From NCBI GenBank assembly GCA_012034405.1, contig JAAVLZ010000012.1, positions 34,421 to 98,420 on the forward strand: a stretch of DNA of 64,000 nucleotides, written 5' to 3'. This document shows, piece by piece, positions 36,245 through 45,451 of this stretch. The DNA comes from Oscillospiraceae bacterium HV4-5-C5C (GTDB lineage: Bacteria; Bacillota; Clostridia; Saccharofermentanales; Fastidiosipilaceae). How positions within the stretch are numbered: position 1 is the stretch's first letter; the number at the start of each line of letters is the position of its first letter. Both the position numbers and the translations under genes were made by a program. The notes beneath the pieces are model-generated. The model saw only the letters and a program-made list of their open reading frames with translations, had not been told where the DNA came from and did no database searches.

Positions 36245-36548
36245 AATACCCTCCTCTCCGAAAAATTTCTTTTTCGGGGACGAAAGTATACTGCACTTCG
36301 TGTTACCACCCCAAATTCGCTTATATTTTACAATATAAGCCTTATCAACTGCGGGCAGGAAATGATCTGCCGAGAGTTTAGCACTGTTACGGGTGCACCC
36401 GTCGTAGCCTGTAAGTTTAATACTTAGTCGGTACGCAGCTCCAAGACCATTTTCAGCAAACTCTGTCCTTACCCATTCTCAGCATACTGGGTTCTCTGTA
36501 AAAGCTTTGTTTACTTACTCTTCTCTTCAACGCATTTAGTATATTAAA
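36245..36548 (-). ncRNA. T-box riboswitch (Met specifier) of metG
   Basis: Minus-strand leader with T-box hallmarks: AGAGA and GCTGAGA elements of the Stem I tip, the specifier context CTGAAA-ATG-GTCTTGGAGC with ATG at 36448-36450, and the antiterminator T-box sequence GGGGTGGTAACACG at 36299-36312, whose TGGT can pair with the NCCA end of a tRNA with discriminator A. A hairpin CCGAAAAA/GAAA/TTTTTCGG lies at 36258-36277 with a T7 run some nucleotides later. Uncharged tRNA-Met would favour metG expression. Confidence 0.85.
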
Positions 36549-36555
36549 TTGGTTT

Positions 36556-36584
36556 ATTACATCATGTTGTGTGAGACAAGTCAA
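36556..36584 (-). promoter_or_regulatory. Promoter of the T-box-metG unit
   Basis: Minus strand -35 TTGACT, 17-nt spacer, -10 TGTAAT, ending a few bases before the T-box leader. Confidence 0.75.
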
Positions 36585-36676
36585 TACTAAGTTCAAGCGG
36601 TTTATGATTTGTCCAATTGAATGCAAAGGGAAAAGGTCAACCGATATATTAAGATAGGCGGTGGAGGATAAAATGC

Positions 36677-36760
36677 ATGAGAAAGGTCAACTTTCGAATG
36701 AAGGAACAACAGAAATATGACGTGATCAAGAAATTGTATAAAAGTCATCAGCGTATCTGA
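36677..36760 (+). pseudogene. Remnant of an IS transposase N-terminus
   Basis: A 27-codon frame, MRKVNFRMKEQQKYDVIKKL onward, resembles the first helix of ISNCY-type transposases and then stops. Too short for a firm family call; part of the IS relic zone 36600-37400. Confidence 0.35.
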
Positions 36761-36902
36761 CAGAGACTGCTTAAAAAATTGTGGTAACCTCGGATGTCAG
36801 CTAACAGAAAAACAACGGAGGTTTATTCAAAGGCGAGACGGGAACAGAGCTAGATGAGGCAGCTCACCGAGGAGCGAGGATTAAAGGCTGTCTATATCGC
36901 CA

Positions 36903-37226
36903 TTGGGACGGATTTGGGGTACAAAATACCCGGCGTCCATCCGCTCCTGGCGGGATCACTGGGATGAGCTTTCGACCCTGTTCAAGTATCCGGAGCAGAT
37001 ACGACGGATGATCTATACCACGAACGCCATCGAGCATTTCAACCGTCAGCTGCGCAAGGTCACAAAAACAAAGAGCGCGTTTGTCAGTGACGATGCCCTT
37101 TTGAAGCAGCTGTATCTGGTGACCATGAATATAACGGATAAATGGATGATGCCCGTCAGGGATTGGGGCAGCATACGGATGCACCGGATGATTTACTTTG
37201 GGGACAGCGTGAAGGTGCGACTCTGA
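36903..37226 (+). pseudogene. 3' fragment of an IS256-family transposase
   Basis: About 105 codons match the C-terminal end of Mutator/IS256 transposases: YPASIRSWRDHWDELSTLFK, split by the DDE-E region, then IYTTNAIEHFNRQLRKVTK with the catalytic-zone TTNAIE..NRQLR motif. The N-terminal three quarters of the protein are absent, so the element is dead. Terminal repeats not seen. Confidence 0.85.
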
Positions 37227-37231
37227 GCGAC

Positions 37232-37299
37232 TAACCCGGCGGTGAAGACCGGTCAAGGCACTGCGTTTTATGCCTTGACCGCCCGTCGCTGCCGGGTTA
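37232..37299. repeat. Nested inverted repeat after the IS256 fragment
   Basis: Two perfect, concentric inverted repeats: outer arms TAACCCGGC (37232-37240) and GCCGGGTTA (37291-37299); inner arms GGTCAAGGCA (37251-37260) and TGCCTTGACC (37271-37280). No T-run follows. Could be an element end, a cruciform or a remnant of a transcript structure. Confidence 0.6.
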
Positions 37300-37440
37300 T
37301 GGTAACGGCGTGACCCAAAGCCACGCCGCCCCTTGAAAGCACAGGTTTTCAAATTTTATTCAAATATACTGTTTTACGACCACCCGGCATTATGAACCGG
37401 GGATTTTTATTCTCTCCGCCGCAGCTCTGAGTCTACAGCC

Positions 37441-37728
37441 TCAGGGCTGCGACTGCGTAGGTTTAGCCTGTTGTTCCGCATTCCGCTGGGCCAAAGCTGC
37501 CTGATGCAGTTTTTGAAGCTCCGCGTCACTCATATGTTCGATCCGCCTGGCCGCTTTGCGGTCAGCAGCACTGCCGCAGCAGTCGCTGCCACCTGCAGAG
37601 CAGCCGGTACAACCACCGCACGACAAATTCCCGGTCTTGCGACCTTTCCATAAACGCCATACCACCAGGGCAACCAGCAAAGCTAAAATGATCAGCACCA
37701 CGATGTCTGATCCATTTATGCCTGCCAT
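37441..37728 (-). CDS. FeoB-associated Cys-rich membrane protein
   Basis: Small protein of the FeoB-associated family. From the ATG at 37728 it is 95 residues: one N-terminal membrane segment (about 6-24), a basic stop, and the cysteine cluster CGGCTGC..CC within GNLSCGGCTGCSAGGSDCC-type text (about 34-52), then a charged helical tail of about 40 residues that is longer than usual. Proposed role is helping ferrous iron transfer near FeoB; not proven. It lies 185 bp below the terminator that follows feoB, so it may have its own promoter or depend on read-through. An ATG at 37785 is an alternative start. Confidence 0.75.
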   Translation of the reverse strand: MAGINGSDIVVLIILALLVALVVWRLWKGRKTGNLSCGGCTGCSAGGSDCCGSAADRKAARRIEHMSDAELQKLHQAALAQRNAEQQAKPTQSQP

Positions 37729-37917
37729 TGTCAGCGGCCAGGCTCCCGATTTTCCCATACTTGTCAAACTCAAAGCCTCATACATACTTCCGGCTTCCTT
37801 TCTGTCTTTGGCGGATCATCATCGTCAGCCCCGGTGACTTCCTTACAGCTATATTCTAGTTACCTGTTCCTAACTATGCCGTCAGATTGGTGACAGTTTG
37901 AAGTTACTGTTATCAAA

Positions 37918-37947
37918 CAAGGCGTGACTTTTAAAGTTCACGCCTTG
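37918..37947 (-). terminator. Hairpin terminator after the feo operon
   Basis: Perfect arms CAAGGCGTGA and TCACGCCTTG around an A/T-rich palindromic loop; on the minus strand followed by TTTGATAA, a weak T-tract. Placed 7 nt after the 37-codon gene behind feoB. Confidence 0.65.
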
Positions 37948-37953
37948 CCATAA

Positions 37954-38067
37954 TTATTTCTTCTTTTTGAAAAATCCAATTGTAATTCTGATGCCGACTA
38001 TAAACAGTAAAGCCAAAACCAGTAAGACAATGATGTCGGCAGTTCCCAGGGTCAGGTTCGTTTTCAT
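37954..38067 (-). CDS. 37-residue membrane peptide coupled to feoB
   Basis: Tiny gene whose ATG overlaps the feoB stop (ATGA). The product has a short polar head (MKTNLTLGTA), one membrane segment (DIIVLLVLALLFIVGI, residues 11-26) and a basic end (FFKKKK). It resembles the N-terminus of FeoB-associated proteins (xxDIIVLxxL) but has no cysteine. Translational coupling, position before the terminator and the TM/basic pattern make it a plausible real microprotein, perhaps FeoB-linked. No similar named family is known to me. Confidence 0.65.
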   Translation of the reverse strand: MKTNLTLGTADIIVLLVLALLFIVGIRITIGFFKKKK

Positions 38068-40226
38068 TTAGAATAGGCCGCTCCTGCCACTGTGCCGAGC
38101 TTTTTCTGATAAAAATTGCGACGGAAGAGGAGATAAAGCACACCGGCCAGAACAATGAAGGCCATGACCGTGGCGGCGGAAAAGCCAATCTCACCGGTGA
38201 ATAAGCCGCCGATCTGGTAGACCATCAAGGACAGGCAATAGGCCGCCACATTTTGGAAGAGGATGCCAAACCAGAAGAACTTCCGGTTACCCATTTCACG
38301 TGCCAGGGTTGAAATCGCGGCCAGGCAGGGTGAGTCAAAGAGGTTGAAGTACAGGAAAGAAACCGCCGCCAGGCTGGTGGGGAAGAAAGCTGCAAATTGC
38401 GCGTGCATTGAAGAAGCGTATTCCTCAACTTCGCCCAGACCGGACAGAACACCCATGGTAGAGACAATGCCTTCCTTAGCGACAAAGCCGGAAAGCGTTG
38501 AGGCCACGGCCTGCCAGGTACCAAAGCCAACCGGCGCAAAGATCCAGGCGATGGCGCCGCCAATGACAGCCAGGAAACTGGCCTCAGTATCTACCAGACC
38601 AAAGACACCATCCTGAATGCCGAAGCTGCCCAGGAACCACATGACCACACAGCAGAGGAACAGGATAGTACCAGCCTTCTTCAGGAAAGCCCAGACCCGT
38701 TCCCATACATGCAGCAGCACGCCTTTAATAGACGGGACGTGGTACTGCGGCAGCTCCATAACAAATGGAGCGGGATCGCCAGCAAAAATCTTGAATTTTT
38801 TCATGATGACACAGCTGACAATAACCATGGCAATACCGGAGAAATACATCAGCGGAGCCATCCACCAGGCGCCTCCCATCAGGAAACCGCCAATTACCGC
38901 AATGACCGGGAGCTTAGCGCCACAGGGGATAAAGGTGGTGGTGATCATGGTCATGCGGCGGTCTTTTTCATTTTCAATCGTCCGGGATGACATGATGGCC
39001 GGAACACCGCAGCCTGAAGAAATCAGGAAAGGAATGAAGCTCTTGCCGGACAGGCCGAAGCGGCGGAAAATCCGGTCCATGATAAAGGCGACCCTGGCCA
39101 TATAGCCGCAGTCTTCCAGAATGGACAGGAACAAAAAGACGATGGCCATCTGCGGGGCAAAGCCGATCGGGGCGGCTAAGCCGCCGATGATACCGTCAAC
39201 CACCAAAGAGTTAACCCATTCGGCGGCACCGATATTGGTCAGGAAAGTGCTGACCCCCGGCTGAATCCAGGAGCCGAACAAGGTATCATTGGTCCAGTCG
39301 GTCACGACCGTACCCAGAGTCGTAACGGAGATGTAGTAGACCAGGAACATCACCACGGCAAAAATCGGCAGCGCGAGCCAGCGGTTCGTCACCACCTTAT
39401 CGATCCGGTCTGAGGGTGATAAATGACCGGCGGATTTCTTTTTATAACAGGCCTTGATGATCGTGGCAATATAAACGTAGCGTTCATTGGTAATAATGCT
39501 CTCAGCATCATCATCCATTTCCGCCTCGGCAGCCTTAATGTCCTGCTCAATATGATCCAGCGTAGCCTGTGGAATCTGTAGCTGAGACAGCACCTTTTCA
39601 TCCCGCTCAAAAATTTTGACGGCGTACCAGCGCTGCTGTTCCGGCGGAACCCCGTTCAGTTCAGCTTCTTCAATATGAGCAATGGCATGCTCTACCGGAC
39701 CGGAAAAGGTGTGCAGCGGCAGCGGATGCGGCGACTTGGCAGCTGCTACAGCGGCTTGCGCTACTTCATTGATCCCCGTTCCCTTCAGGGCTGAGATCTC
39801 AATGATGGGGCAGCCCAGTTCACGGCTCAGCTCCTTAATGTTGATATGATCGCCATTTTTACGGACCAGATCTACCATGTTGATAGCAATCACCACCGGT
39901 ATACCCAGTTCCATTAATTGAGTGGTCAGATATAAATTGCGCTCCAGGTTAGTGCCGTCCACAATATTTAAAACCACATCCGGTCGTTCAGCCACCAGAT
40001 AGTTACGGGATACCACCTCTTCCAGGGTGTACGGAGACAGCGAATAAATGCCGGGCAAATCCTCAATAATGACATCTTCGTATTTTCTGAGTTTGCCTTC
40101 TTTTTTTTCAACTGTGACACCGGGCCAGTTGCCAACATACTGGTTAGACCCGGTCAGCGCGTTAAACAAGGTAGTCTTGCCGCTGTTAGGGTTGCCTGCC
40201 AAGGCGATCTTTATTACCTTACCCAT
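38064..40226 (-). CDS. feoB: Ferrous iron transporter FeoB
   Basis: Main Fe(II) uptake permease. The 720-residue product has the cytoplasmic G domain: G1 GNPNSGKTT (11-19), the switch region QYVGNWPGVTVE, G3 DLPG, G4 NMVD, then a helical GDI-like domain, and a membrane domain of about 8-10 segments with two Gate motifs including FIPCGAKLPV. Length is normal. AGGAGAG precedes the ATG. Third gene of feoA-feoA-feoB, expressed from the iron-type promoter at 40858. Confidence 0.97.
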   Translation of the reverse strand: MGKVIKIALAGNPNSGKTTLFNALTGSNQYVGNWPGVTVEKKEGKLRKYEDVIIEDLPGIYSLSPYTLEEVVSRNYLVAERPDVVLNIVDGTNLERNLYLTTQLMELGIPVVIAINMVDLVRKNGDHINIKELSRELGCPIIEISALKGTGINEVAQAAVAAAKSPHPLPLHTFSGPVEHAIAHIEEAELNGVPPEQQRWYAVKIFERDEKVLSQLQIPQATLDHIEQDIKAAEAEMDDDAESIITNERYVYIATIIKACYKKKSAGHLSPSDRIDKVVTNRWLALPIFAVVMFLVYYISVTTLGTVVTDWTNDTLFGSWIQPGVSTFLTNIGAAEWVNSLVVDGIIGGLAAPIGFAPQMAIVFLFLSILEDCGYMARVAFIMDRIFRRFGLSGKSFIPFLISSGCGVPAIMSSRTIENEKDRRMTMITTTFIPCGAKLPVIAVIGGFLMGGAWWMAPLMYFSGIAMVIVSCVIMKKFKIFAGDPAPFVMELPQYHVPSIKGVLLHVWERVWAFLKKAGTILFLCCVVMWFLGSFGIQDGVFGLVDTEASFLAVIGGAIAWIFAPVGFGTWQAVASTLSGFVAKEGIVSTMGVLSGLGEVEEYASSMHAQFAAFFPTSLAAVSFLYFNLFDSPCLAAISTLAREMGNRKFFWFGILFQNVAAYCLSLMVYQIGGLFTGEIGFSAATVMAFIVLAGVLYLLFRRNFYQKKLGTVAGAAYSK

Positions 40227-40285
40227 GATACCTCTCTCCTTTTAGTGTTGCTCTCGTTCAGCTTTGTGAAGCCCCCGCAGCAGCG

Positions 40286-40513
40286 TCACGCCACCTCAAT
40301 GTTTTCCGCCTCATCCTTACGGATAGAAAGCTCATAACCACGGACGGTCACCTCAATAGGATCCCCTAAAGGCGCAACCTTGCGGACATAGATCTCTACC
40401 CCCTTGGTAATCCCCATATCCATAATGCGGCGCTTCAGCGCTCCCTGGCCGTGGAGTTTTACAACCGTGGCAGTCTCACCGATTTTAGCCTGCTTCAGTG
40501 TCTTCATCTTCAC
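40286..40513 (-). CDS. feoA: FeoA-type SH3 protein (second copy)
   Basis: 75-residue SH3-like FeoA protein, thought to act on the FeoB G domain. Pattern: KTLKQAKIGETATVVKLHGQG, then RRIMDMGITKGVEI and PLGDPIEVTVRGYELSIR, all standard. GGAGAGG precedes the ATG. Lies between the first feoA copy and feoB. Confidence 0.92.
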   Translation of the reverse strand: MKMKTLKQAKIGETATVVKLHGQGALKRRIMDMGITKGVEIYVRKVAPLGDPIEVTVRGYELSIRKDEAENIEVA

Positions 40514-40558
40514 CCTCTCCTTTTTTCTGACTTAAAAGCTCAAACGGCCAGTCAAAAA

Positions 40559-40771
40559 TCAAACCATTATTTTGCCAGCCATTTCACGGCTGATAGCAAC
40601 ACGAGATTCCTTGATGTTAACAATCAGGTTACCGGCAATAGTGGATACGATGGTCACATTGCCACCGGCCACAAACCCCAGATCTTCCAGGTGTTTTTTG
40701 ACTTCCGGTGAACCGCCGACTTTTAGAATCATGTTCTCTTCACCTACATTTGCCAGAATTAGAGGCATCAT
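40559..40771 (-). CDS. feoA: FeoA-type SH3 protein (first copy)
   Basis: 70-residue FeoA-like protein: MPLILANVGEENMILKVGG, KKHLEDLGFVAGGNVTIV, NLIVNIKESRVAISREMA. It is more divergent than the second copy; this two-FeoA arrangement is common in Clostridia. The ATG at 40771 follows GAAGGAG; a longer in-frame extension has no homology. First gene after the feo promoter. Confidence 0.9.
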   Translation of the reverse strand: MMPLILANVGEENMILKVGGSPEVKKHLEDLGFVAGGNVTIVSTIAGNLIVNIKESRVAISREMAGKIMV

Positions 40772-40816
40772 AAAAAGCTCCTTCTGCAGTGGCAGGGACC
40801 AATGCCCTGGCTGCTC

Positions 40817-40886
40817 GGTTAGCCAAGCCAAATAGTTAGCTTTTGATAACCGCTAATAATTTACCGCCGCTAACTCATAATGTCAA
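40817..40886 (-). promoter_or_regulatory. feo promoter with candidate iron-regulator operators
   Basis: Minus strand -35 TTGACA (40881-40886), 17-nt spacer and -10 TAAATT (40858-40863). Just downstream lies the inverted repeat GTTAGC-TTTT-GATAAC (plus strand, 40835-40850); the tetramer GTTA or its complement recurs several times, including GGTTAGCC near 40817 and within the spacer. TTAGGTTAGCCTAACC-like sites are bound by DtxR/IdeR-type regulators, so iron-responsive repression is a reasonable inference. Confidence 0.6.
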
Positions 40887-41087
40887 CCAGTTAAAAGCGC
40901 TAAACTGCCCGCAGATGATGATTCCTGGCAAATCATCAATTTTTACCAGCCGTCAGGCGTTTTTTTAGCCTAATCGAGCAACCAGAATTACGTGACTGTC
41001 TTCTTTAACGGCCGCCTATCTGTTCAGTCCGGCTTAAACAAGCTATCATTACAAGTGAAGACCGGTGTAGAAAGAGGAGGATCATTT

Positions 41088-41708
41088 ATGAGCGATACCC
41101 GTGAGCAGGTCACGCAAAAAGTCATTTTGCTTTATATTGCCTCAAACCTGCCCGGGCTGACGCAGGATGAATTGCTGCAGATTGCCCTGGGCACCATGTA
41201 TATGGATTACTTTACCTTTTCAGAGTTATACCGGCAGCTATTAACCAACGGCTTCCTGACTCAGGCGCAGCGGAAAGGTGAAACAGAACGGGACAGTAAC
41301 GGACAGCCGATCTGGCGCTGTGATATTACGCCGCAGGGGCAGCAGATTTTAGATTCCCTCTCCGGCACTTTACCGCTGCCGCTGCGCCACCATTTAAGTG
41401 ATACCGTCCGGCAATGCCAGCACCAGCTGGCGGATGAAGCCAGCTGCAGGGCCAGCTATCTGCCGGATGAACGGGGCCGGTTTAAGGTACAGCTTACTTT
41501 ACAGGATCACCAGGAAGTCCTTTTTGAGCTGACGGCCGTGGTACCGGAAGAGCGGATGGCCAGACAAATGAGCGAACGCTGGCAGCAGCAGCATGAAGCT
41601 TTATATCCGCGGCTGCTGCAGCAGCTGCTGAACCCTCAGACTGAAATCCCTGAGGCCGGCACCGGTCAACAGCAGGAACGGCAGCCATCTCCCCCTTCCG
41701 GCGACTGA
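41088..41708 (+). CDS. DUF4364 family protein (winged-helix-like)
   Basis: 206-residue protein matching the pattern of the DUF4364 family of Clostridia: N-terminal winged-helix-like region (KVILLYIASNLPGLTQDELLQ, then the DYFTFSELYRQLL helix), then the phrase ITPQGQQILDSL and a beta-rich C-terminal half. Function unknown; likely DNA-binding regulator. AGAGGAGG lies 6 nt before the ATG. Divergent from the feo operon, so a link to iron is possible but untested. The last 25 residues are Gln/Pro-rich. Confidence 0.75.
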   Translation: MSDTREQVTQKVILLYIASNLPGLTQDELLQIALGTMYMDYFTFSELYRQLLTNGFLTQAQRKGETERDSNGQPIWRCDITPQGQQILDSLSGTLPLPLRHHLSDTVRQCQHQLADEASCRASYLPDERGRFKVQLTLQDHQEVLFELTAVVPEERMARQMSERWQQQHEALYPRLLQQLLNPQTEIPEAGTGQQQERQPSPPSGD

Positions 41709-41722
41709 CAGCGGAAACCGGC

Positions 41723-41761
41723 AATAAAAAAGCGGCGGGACCGCCTTGAGGTCTCACCGCT
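41723..41761 (-). terminator. Terminator between DUF4364 gene and rubredoxin
   Basis: Arms AGCGGTGAGACC and GGTCCCGCCGCT on the minus strand pair with one wobble and one mismatch; TTTTTTATT follows on the minus strand. Probably ends the rubredoxin transcript and may also serve the convergent DUF4364 gene. Confidence 0.7.
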
Positions 41762-41891
41762 GATTTTACCCAGCTTCTTCATTGTCCGGCACCGGCATTC
41801 CCTGTATATGGGCTGGGCCAGCTGGCACAATAACATATAATAGTGAACCGCTTATCCCTGCATCAGACAATTGGCTTGCAGGAAAAGGTAC

Positions 41892-42053
41892 TTAGTCGAC
41901 CGGGCTGAACTGATCCTTGCTGGCACCACATAACGGGCAGGTCCAGTCCTCAGGCAAATCAGCAAAGGCGGTACCGGCTGCAATATCATTATCCTCATCA
42001 CCGACTTCAGGGTCATAAATATAGCCGCACAGATCGCAAACATACTTTTGCAT
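41892..42053 (-). CDS. Rubredoxin
   Basis: 53-residue redox protein with one Fe(Cys)4 centre, an electron carrier in anaerobes, often to peroxide/oxygen reductases. Both knuckles are intact: CDLCG (residues 6-10) and CPLCG (39-43), with the typical YDPEVGD and LPEDW phrases. Start set by GGAGG 8 nt before the ATG. Stands alone between yhbY and the DUF4364 gene. Confidence 0.96.
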   Translation of the reverse strand: MQKYVCDLCGYIYDPEVGDEDNDIAAGTAFADLPEDWTCPLCGASKDQFSPVD

Positions 42054-42216
42054 AAATTAATCCTCCAATCAAGTTATAGAAAGCTTGTACTTTCCATGTA
42101 TCTACTATTATAAATCATTTCAGCCTCTGCGATGGTGTCTCCAGACACAATAATCCGGATGCGGTTGCGGTACCCCGGCGTTTTGCCTCAGCCAGGCTCC
42201 GGCACCTTAAATCCAG

Positions 42217-42516
42217 TCAGTCTAACACCAGTGATCTCCCCTGTTTTGTCAGGGTTTCAGAACGGCGGTACAAAATCAGTTTTCGACCAATCTGGGCCAC
42301 GACTTGAGAGCGGGTGTCTCCGGCCAGGTTCTCGGCCAGTTGGCCGGTGCTTTCAGGGGAGGACTCCAGTACTGAAAGCTTAATTATTTCATGCGCTTCC
42401 AGATACTCGTCGACATGCTGCACCAGATGGGCATTGTAGCCCTCTTTCCCGACCTGGAAAACCGGCTTCAATTTTGCGGCCAGGCTTCTCAGGCGAGCTC
42501 TTTCTTTACTTGTCAT
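42217..42516 (-). CDS. yhbY: YhbY family RNA-binding protein (CRM domain)
   Basis: 99-residue CRM-domain protein associated with pre-50S/30S particles. Pattern: ERARLRSLAAKLKPVFQVG, EIIKLSVL and the ending GRKLILYRRSE; the GxxG-type loop reads KEGYN. Follows obgE by 15 bp, as expected for the ribosome-assembly block. Confidence 0.9.
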   Translation of the reverse strand: MTSKERARLRSLAAKLKPVFQVGKEGYNAHLVQHVDEYLEAHEIIKLSVLESSPESTGQLAENLAGDTRSQVVAQIGRKLILYRRSETLTKQGRSLVLD

Positions 42517-42530
42517 AATTCATCCTTTCA

Positions 42531-43898
<1,368 letters not shown>

Positions 43899-43931
43899 CT
43901 ATAAAAGGCAACTGCCTGTAGTACCGCGCGC

Positions 43932-44213
43932 TTAAGCCTGAGGATAAACGCTGACTTTGGTACGGGCTTTATCCAGCCGCTCAAACTTCACCTTGCCGGC
44001 TACCAGGGCAAAGAGGGTATCATCTTTACCTTTGCCGACATTTTCACCCGGATGAATTTTTGTGCCGCGCTGGCGGACAATAATATTGCCGGCCAGGACA
44101 GGCTGACCGTCTCCGCACTTGGTCCCCAAACGCTTACTCTGGGAATCACGGCCATTTTTGGTAGAGCCCAAACCTTTTTTATGCGCCAGTAACTGTAAAT
44201 CAACTTTGAACAT
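43932..44213 (-). CDS. rpmA: Ribosomal protein L27 with cleavable N-terminus
   Basis: 50S protein whose N-terminus reaches the peptidyl-transferase centre. The 93-residue product starts [25 protein letters not shown] text (split: [10 protein letters not shown] then [11 protein letters not shown]). In Bacillota the first nine or so residues are removed at a LQFFA-type site by Prp; here the site reads LQLLA. The rest is standard. The prp gene is immediately upstream. Confidence 0.97.
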   Translation of the reverse strand: MFKVDLQLLAHKKGLGSTKNGRDSQSKRLGTKCGDGQPVLAGNIIVRQRGTKIHPGENVGKGKDDTLFALVAGKVKFERLDKARTKVSVYPQA

Positions 44214-44251
44214 GTTTCCGACCTCCCGGATATATTACCGATTTAACGGTT

Positions 44252-44617
44252 TTACGGCTGCGCTTGTGTCTGTTCATCCTTCACGCTGACATAACGCTGA
44301 CCGTAACTGAATTCAATCTGCTTGCACCCCAGGGCAGCCACTGACATGATAGTGTCCACCTGAGTCTGCTGCTGCCGTGACAGGGATTCAAGGTCCGGCA
44401 GTTCAAGTAAAATATCACCCTCAAGGACTTTGGTCACGGGCTCAATGCCTGCCAGATCCGTCAACGCTGAAATACAGGTGGTCAGGACAGCAGTCACCGC
44501 CGCGCAGATAATATCTTCACCATTAGGAGCATAATCAGCATGGCCACGAGCCTCAATACGCCGGATCTGCCGCTGATCATCCCGACTCACGTCAACTTTT
44601 ATCACTGTCAGTTCCAA
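44252..44617 (-). CDS. prp: Ribosomal-processing cysteine protease Prp
   Basis: Cleaves the N-terminal extension of L27. The 121-residue product has the catalytic pair H26 (in ARGHADYA) and C38 (in GEDIICAAVTAV), 12 residues apart as in characterised Prp. The start is a TTG directly after the rplU stop (TGATTG), suggesting coupled reinitiation; no clear ribosome site. Between rplU and rpmA in the standard order. Confidence 0.93.
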   Translation of the reverse strand: MELTVIKVDVSRDDQRQIRRIEARGHADYAPNGEDIICAAVTAVLTTCISALTDLAGIEPVTKVLEGDILLELPDLESLSRQQQTQVDTIMSVAALGCKQIEFSYGQRYVSVKDEQTQAQP

Positions 44618-44923
44618 TCAGGCAATGGATTTAATCGCTACGCGGGTATAAGGCTGCCGATGGCCCTGTTTACGACGATAGCCCTTTTTAGCTTTATACT
44701 TAAAGATCACAATCTTTTTACCGCGACCTTGCTTAACGACCTCAGCCGTTACCTTAACGCCGGCAGTCTCACTGCCCACCTTCAGTCCGGATTCATCTGA
44801 AACAGCCAGGACCTGATCAAACTCAACGGTTGCGCCTGCCTCAGCCTCCAGCTTTTCAACCAGAATCTCATCACCCACAGCAACCTTGTACTGTTTGCCG
44901 CCGGTTACAATAATGGCGTACAT
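44618..44923 (-). CDS. rplU: Ribosomal protein L21
   Basis: 50S protein binding 23S rRNA. The 101-residue product begins [18 protein letters not shown] and ends with the basic [17 protein letters not shown] block, both standard. The ATG at 44923 is preferred, 11 nt after GGAGG; an ATG three codons upstream is only 2 nt from it. Preceded by a promoter and two leader hairpins. Confidence 0.96.
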   Translation of the reverse strand: MYAIIVTGGKQYKVAVGDEILVEKLEAEAGATVEFDQVLAVSDESGLKVGSETAGVKVTAEVVKQGRGKKIVIFKYKAKKGYRRKQGHRQPYTRVAIKSIA

Positions 44924-44973
44924 CTTTTGCATTACCTCCAAATAAGACTCGCTGAAGACTCAGGCTGCTGCTA

Positions 44974-45055
44974 TTGCCTTGAGCAACAGGCAACATTAAA
45001 AGCCCGCTTCAAGCGGTTGCCGATAAATATTATCACCCCGGCAGTTTGGCGTCAA
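44974..45055 (-). promoter_or_regulatory. rplU operon promoter and structured leader
   Basis: Minus strand -35 TTGACG (45050-45055), 17-nt spacer, -10 TAATAT (45027-45032), lying against the 3' end of the upstream glyoxalase-like gene. The leader then has stem CCGCTTGAAGCGG (45004-45016) followed by GCTTTTAA, and stem TTGCC/GGCAA (44974-44993). An L21 leader regulatory RNA is known in Bacillota; identity here is not shown. Confidence 0.6.
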
Positions 45056-45420
45056 GCCCGGACGATTTCATACCAGTATCCGTCCGGATCCTCTATAAAA
45101 TACAGTCCCATTTGCTTATTCTCAAAGCAGATGCAGCCCATAGCCTGATGCTTCTGATGGGCCGCCTCATAATCAGAAGCGGCCAGGCAAATATGTGATT
45201 CATTTTCCCCCAAATCATAAGGCTTATCCTGGTGATCCCGCAGCCAGGTCAGTTCAATTTCATATGCGCCGTCTGAGTCGGTCATGAAAACCAGCTTGAA
45301 GCTGCCGTCTGCGGCGGTTTTACTCCGGGCCACCTTAAGGCCTAGCGCCTCCTGCAAAAAGGCGACTGACCGTTCCAGATCTCTGACGTTCAGATTCGTA
45401 TGTTTTATCGCAAAATCCAT
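45052..45420 (-). CDS. Glyoxalase/VOC family protein (lactoylglutathione-lyase-like)
   Basis: 122-residue vicinal-oxygen-chelate protein with two beta-alpha-beta-beta-beta units. Metal-site candidates are H7 in the first strand (FAIKHTNLNV), E54 in the YEIELTW strand, H76 (ESHICLA) and E118 near the end (GYWYEIVRA). This is the GloA pattern, although glutathione is unusual in Clostridia and the substrate may be another methylglyoxal adduct. AAGGAG precedes the ATG. Confidence 0.85.
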   Translation of the reverse strand: MDFAIKHTNLNVRDLERSVAFLQEALGLKVARSKTAADGSFKLVFMTDSDGAYEIELTWLRDHQDKPYDLGENESHICLAASDYEAAHQKHQAMGCICFENKQMGLYFIEDPDGYWYEIVRA

Positions 45421-45451
45421 GTTTTCTCCTTGTCCGCCTAATCCGCGGCTG

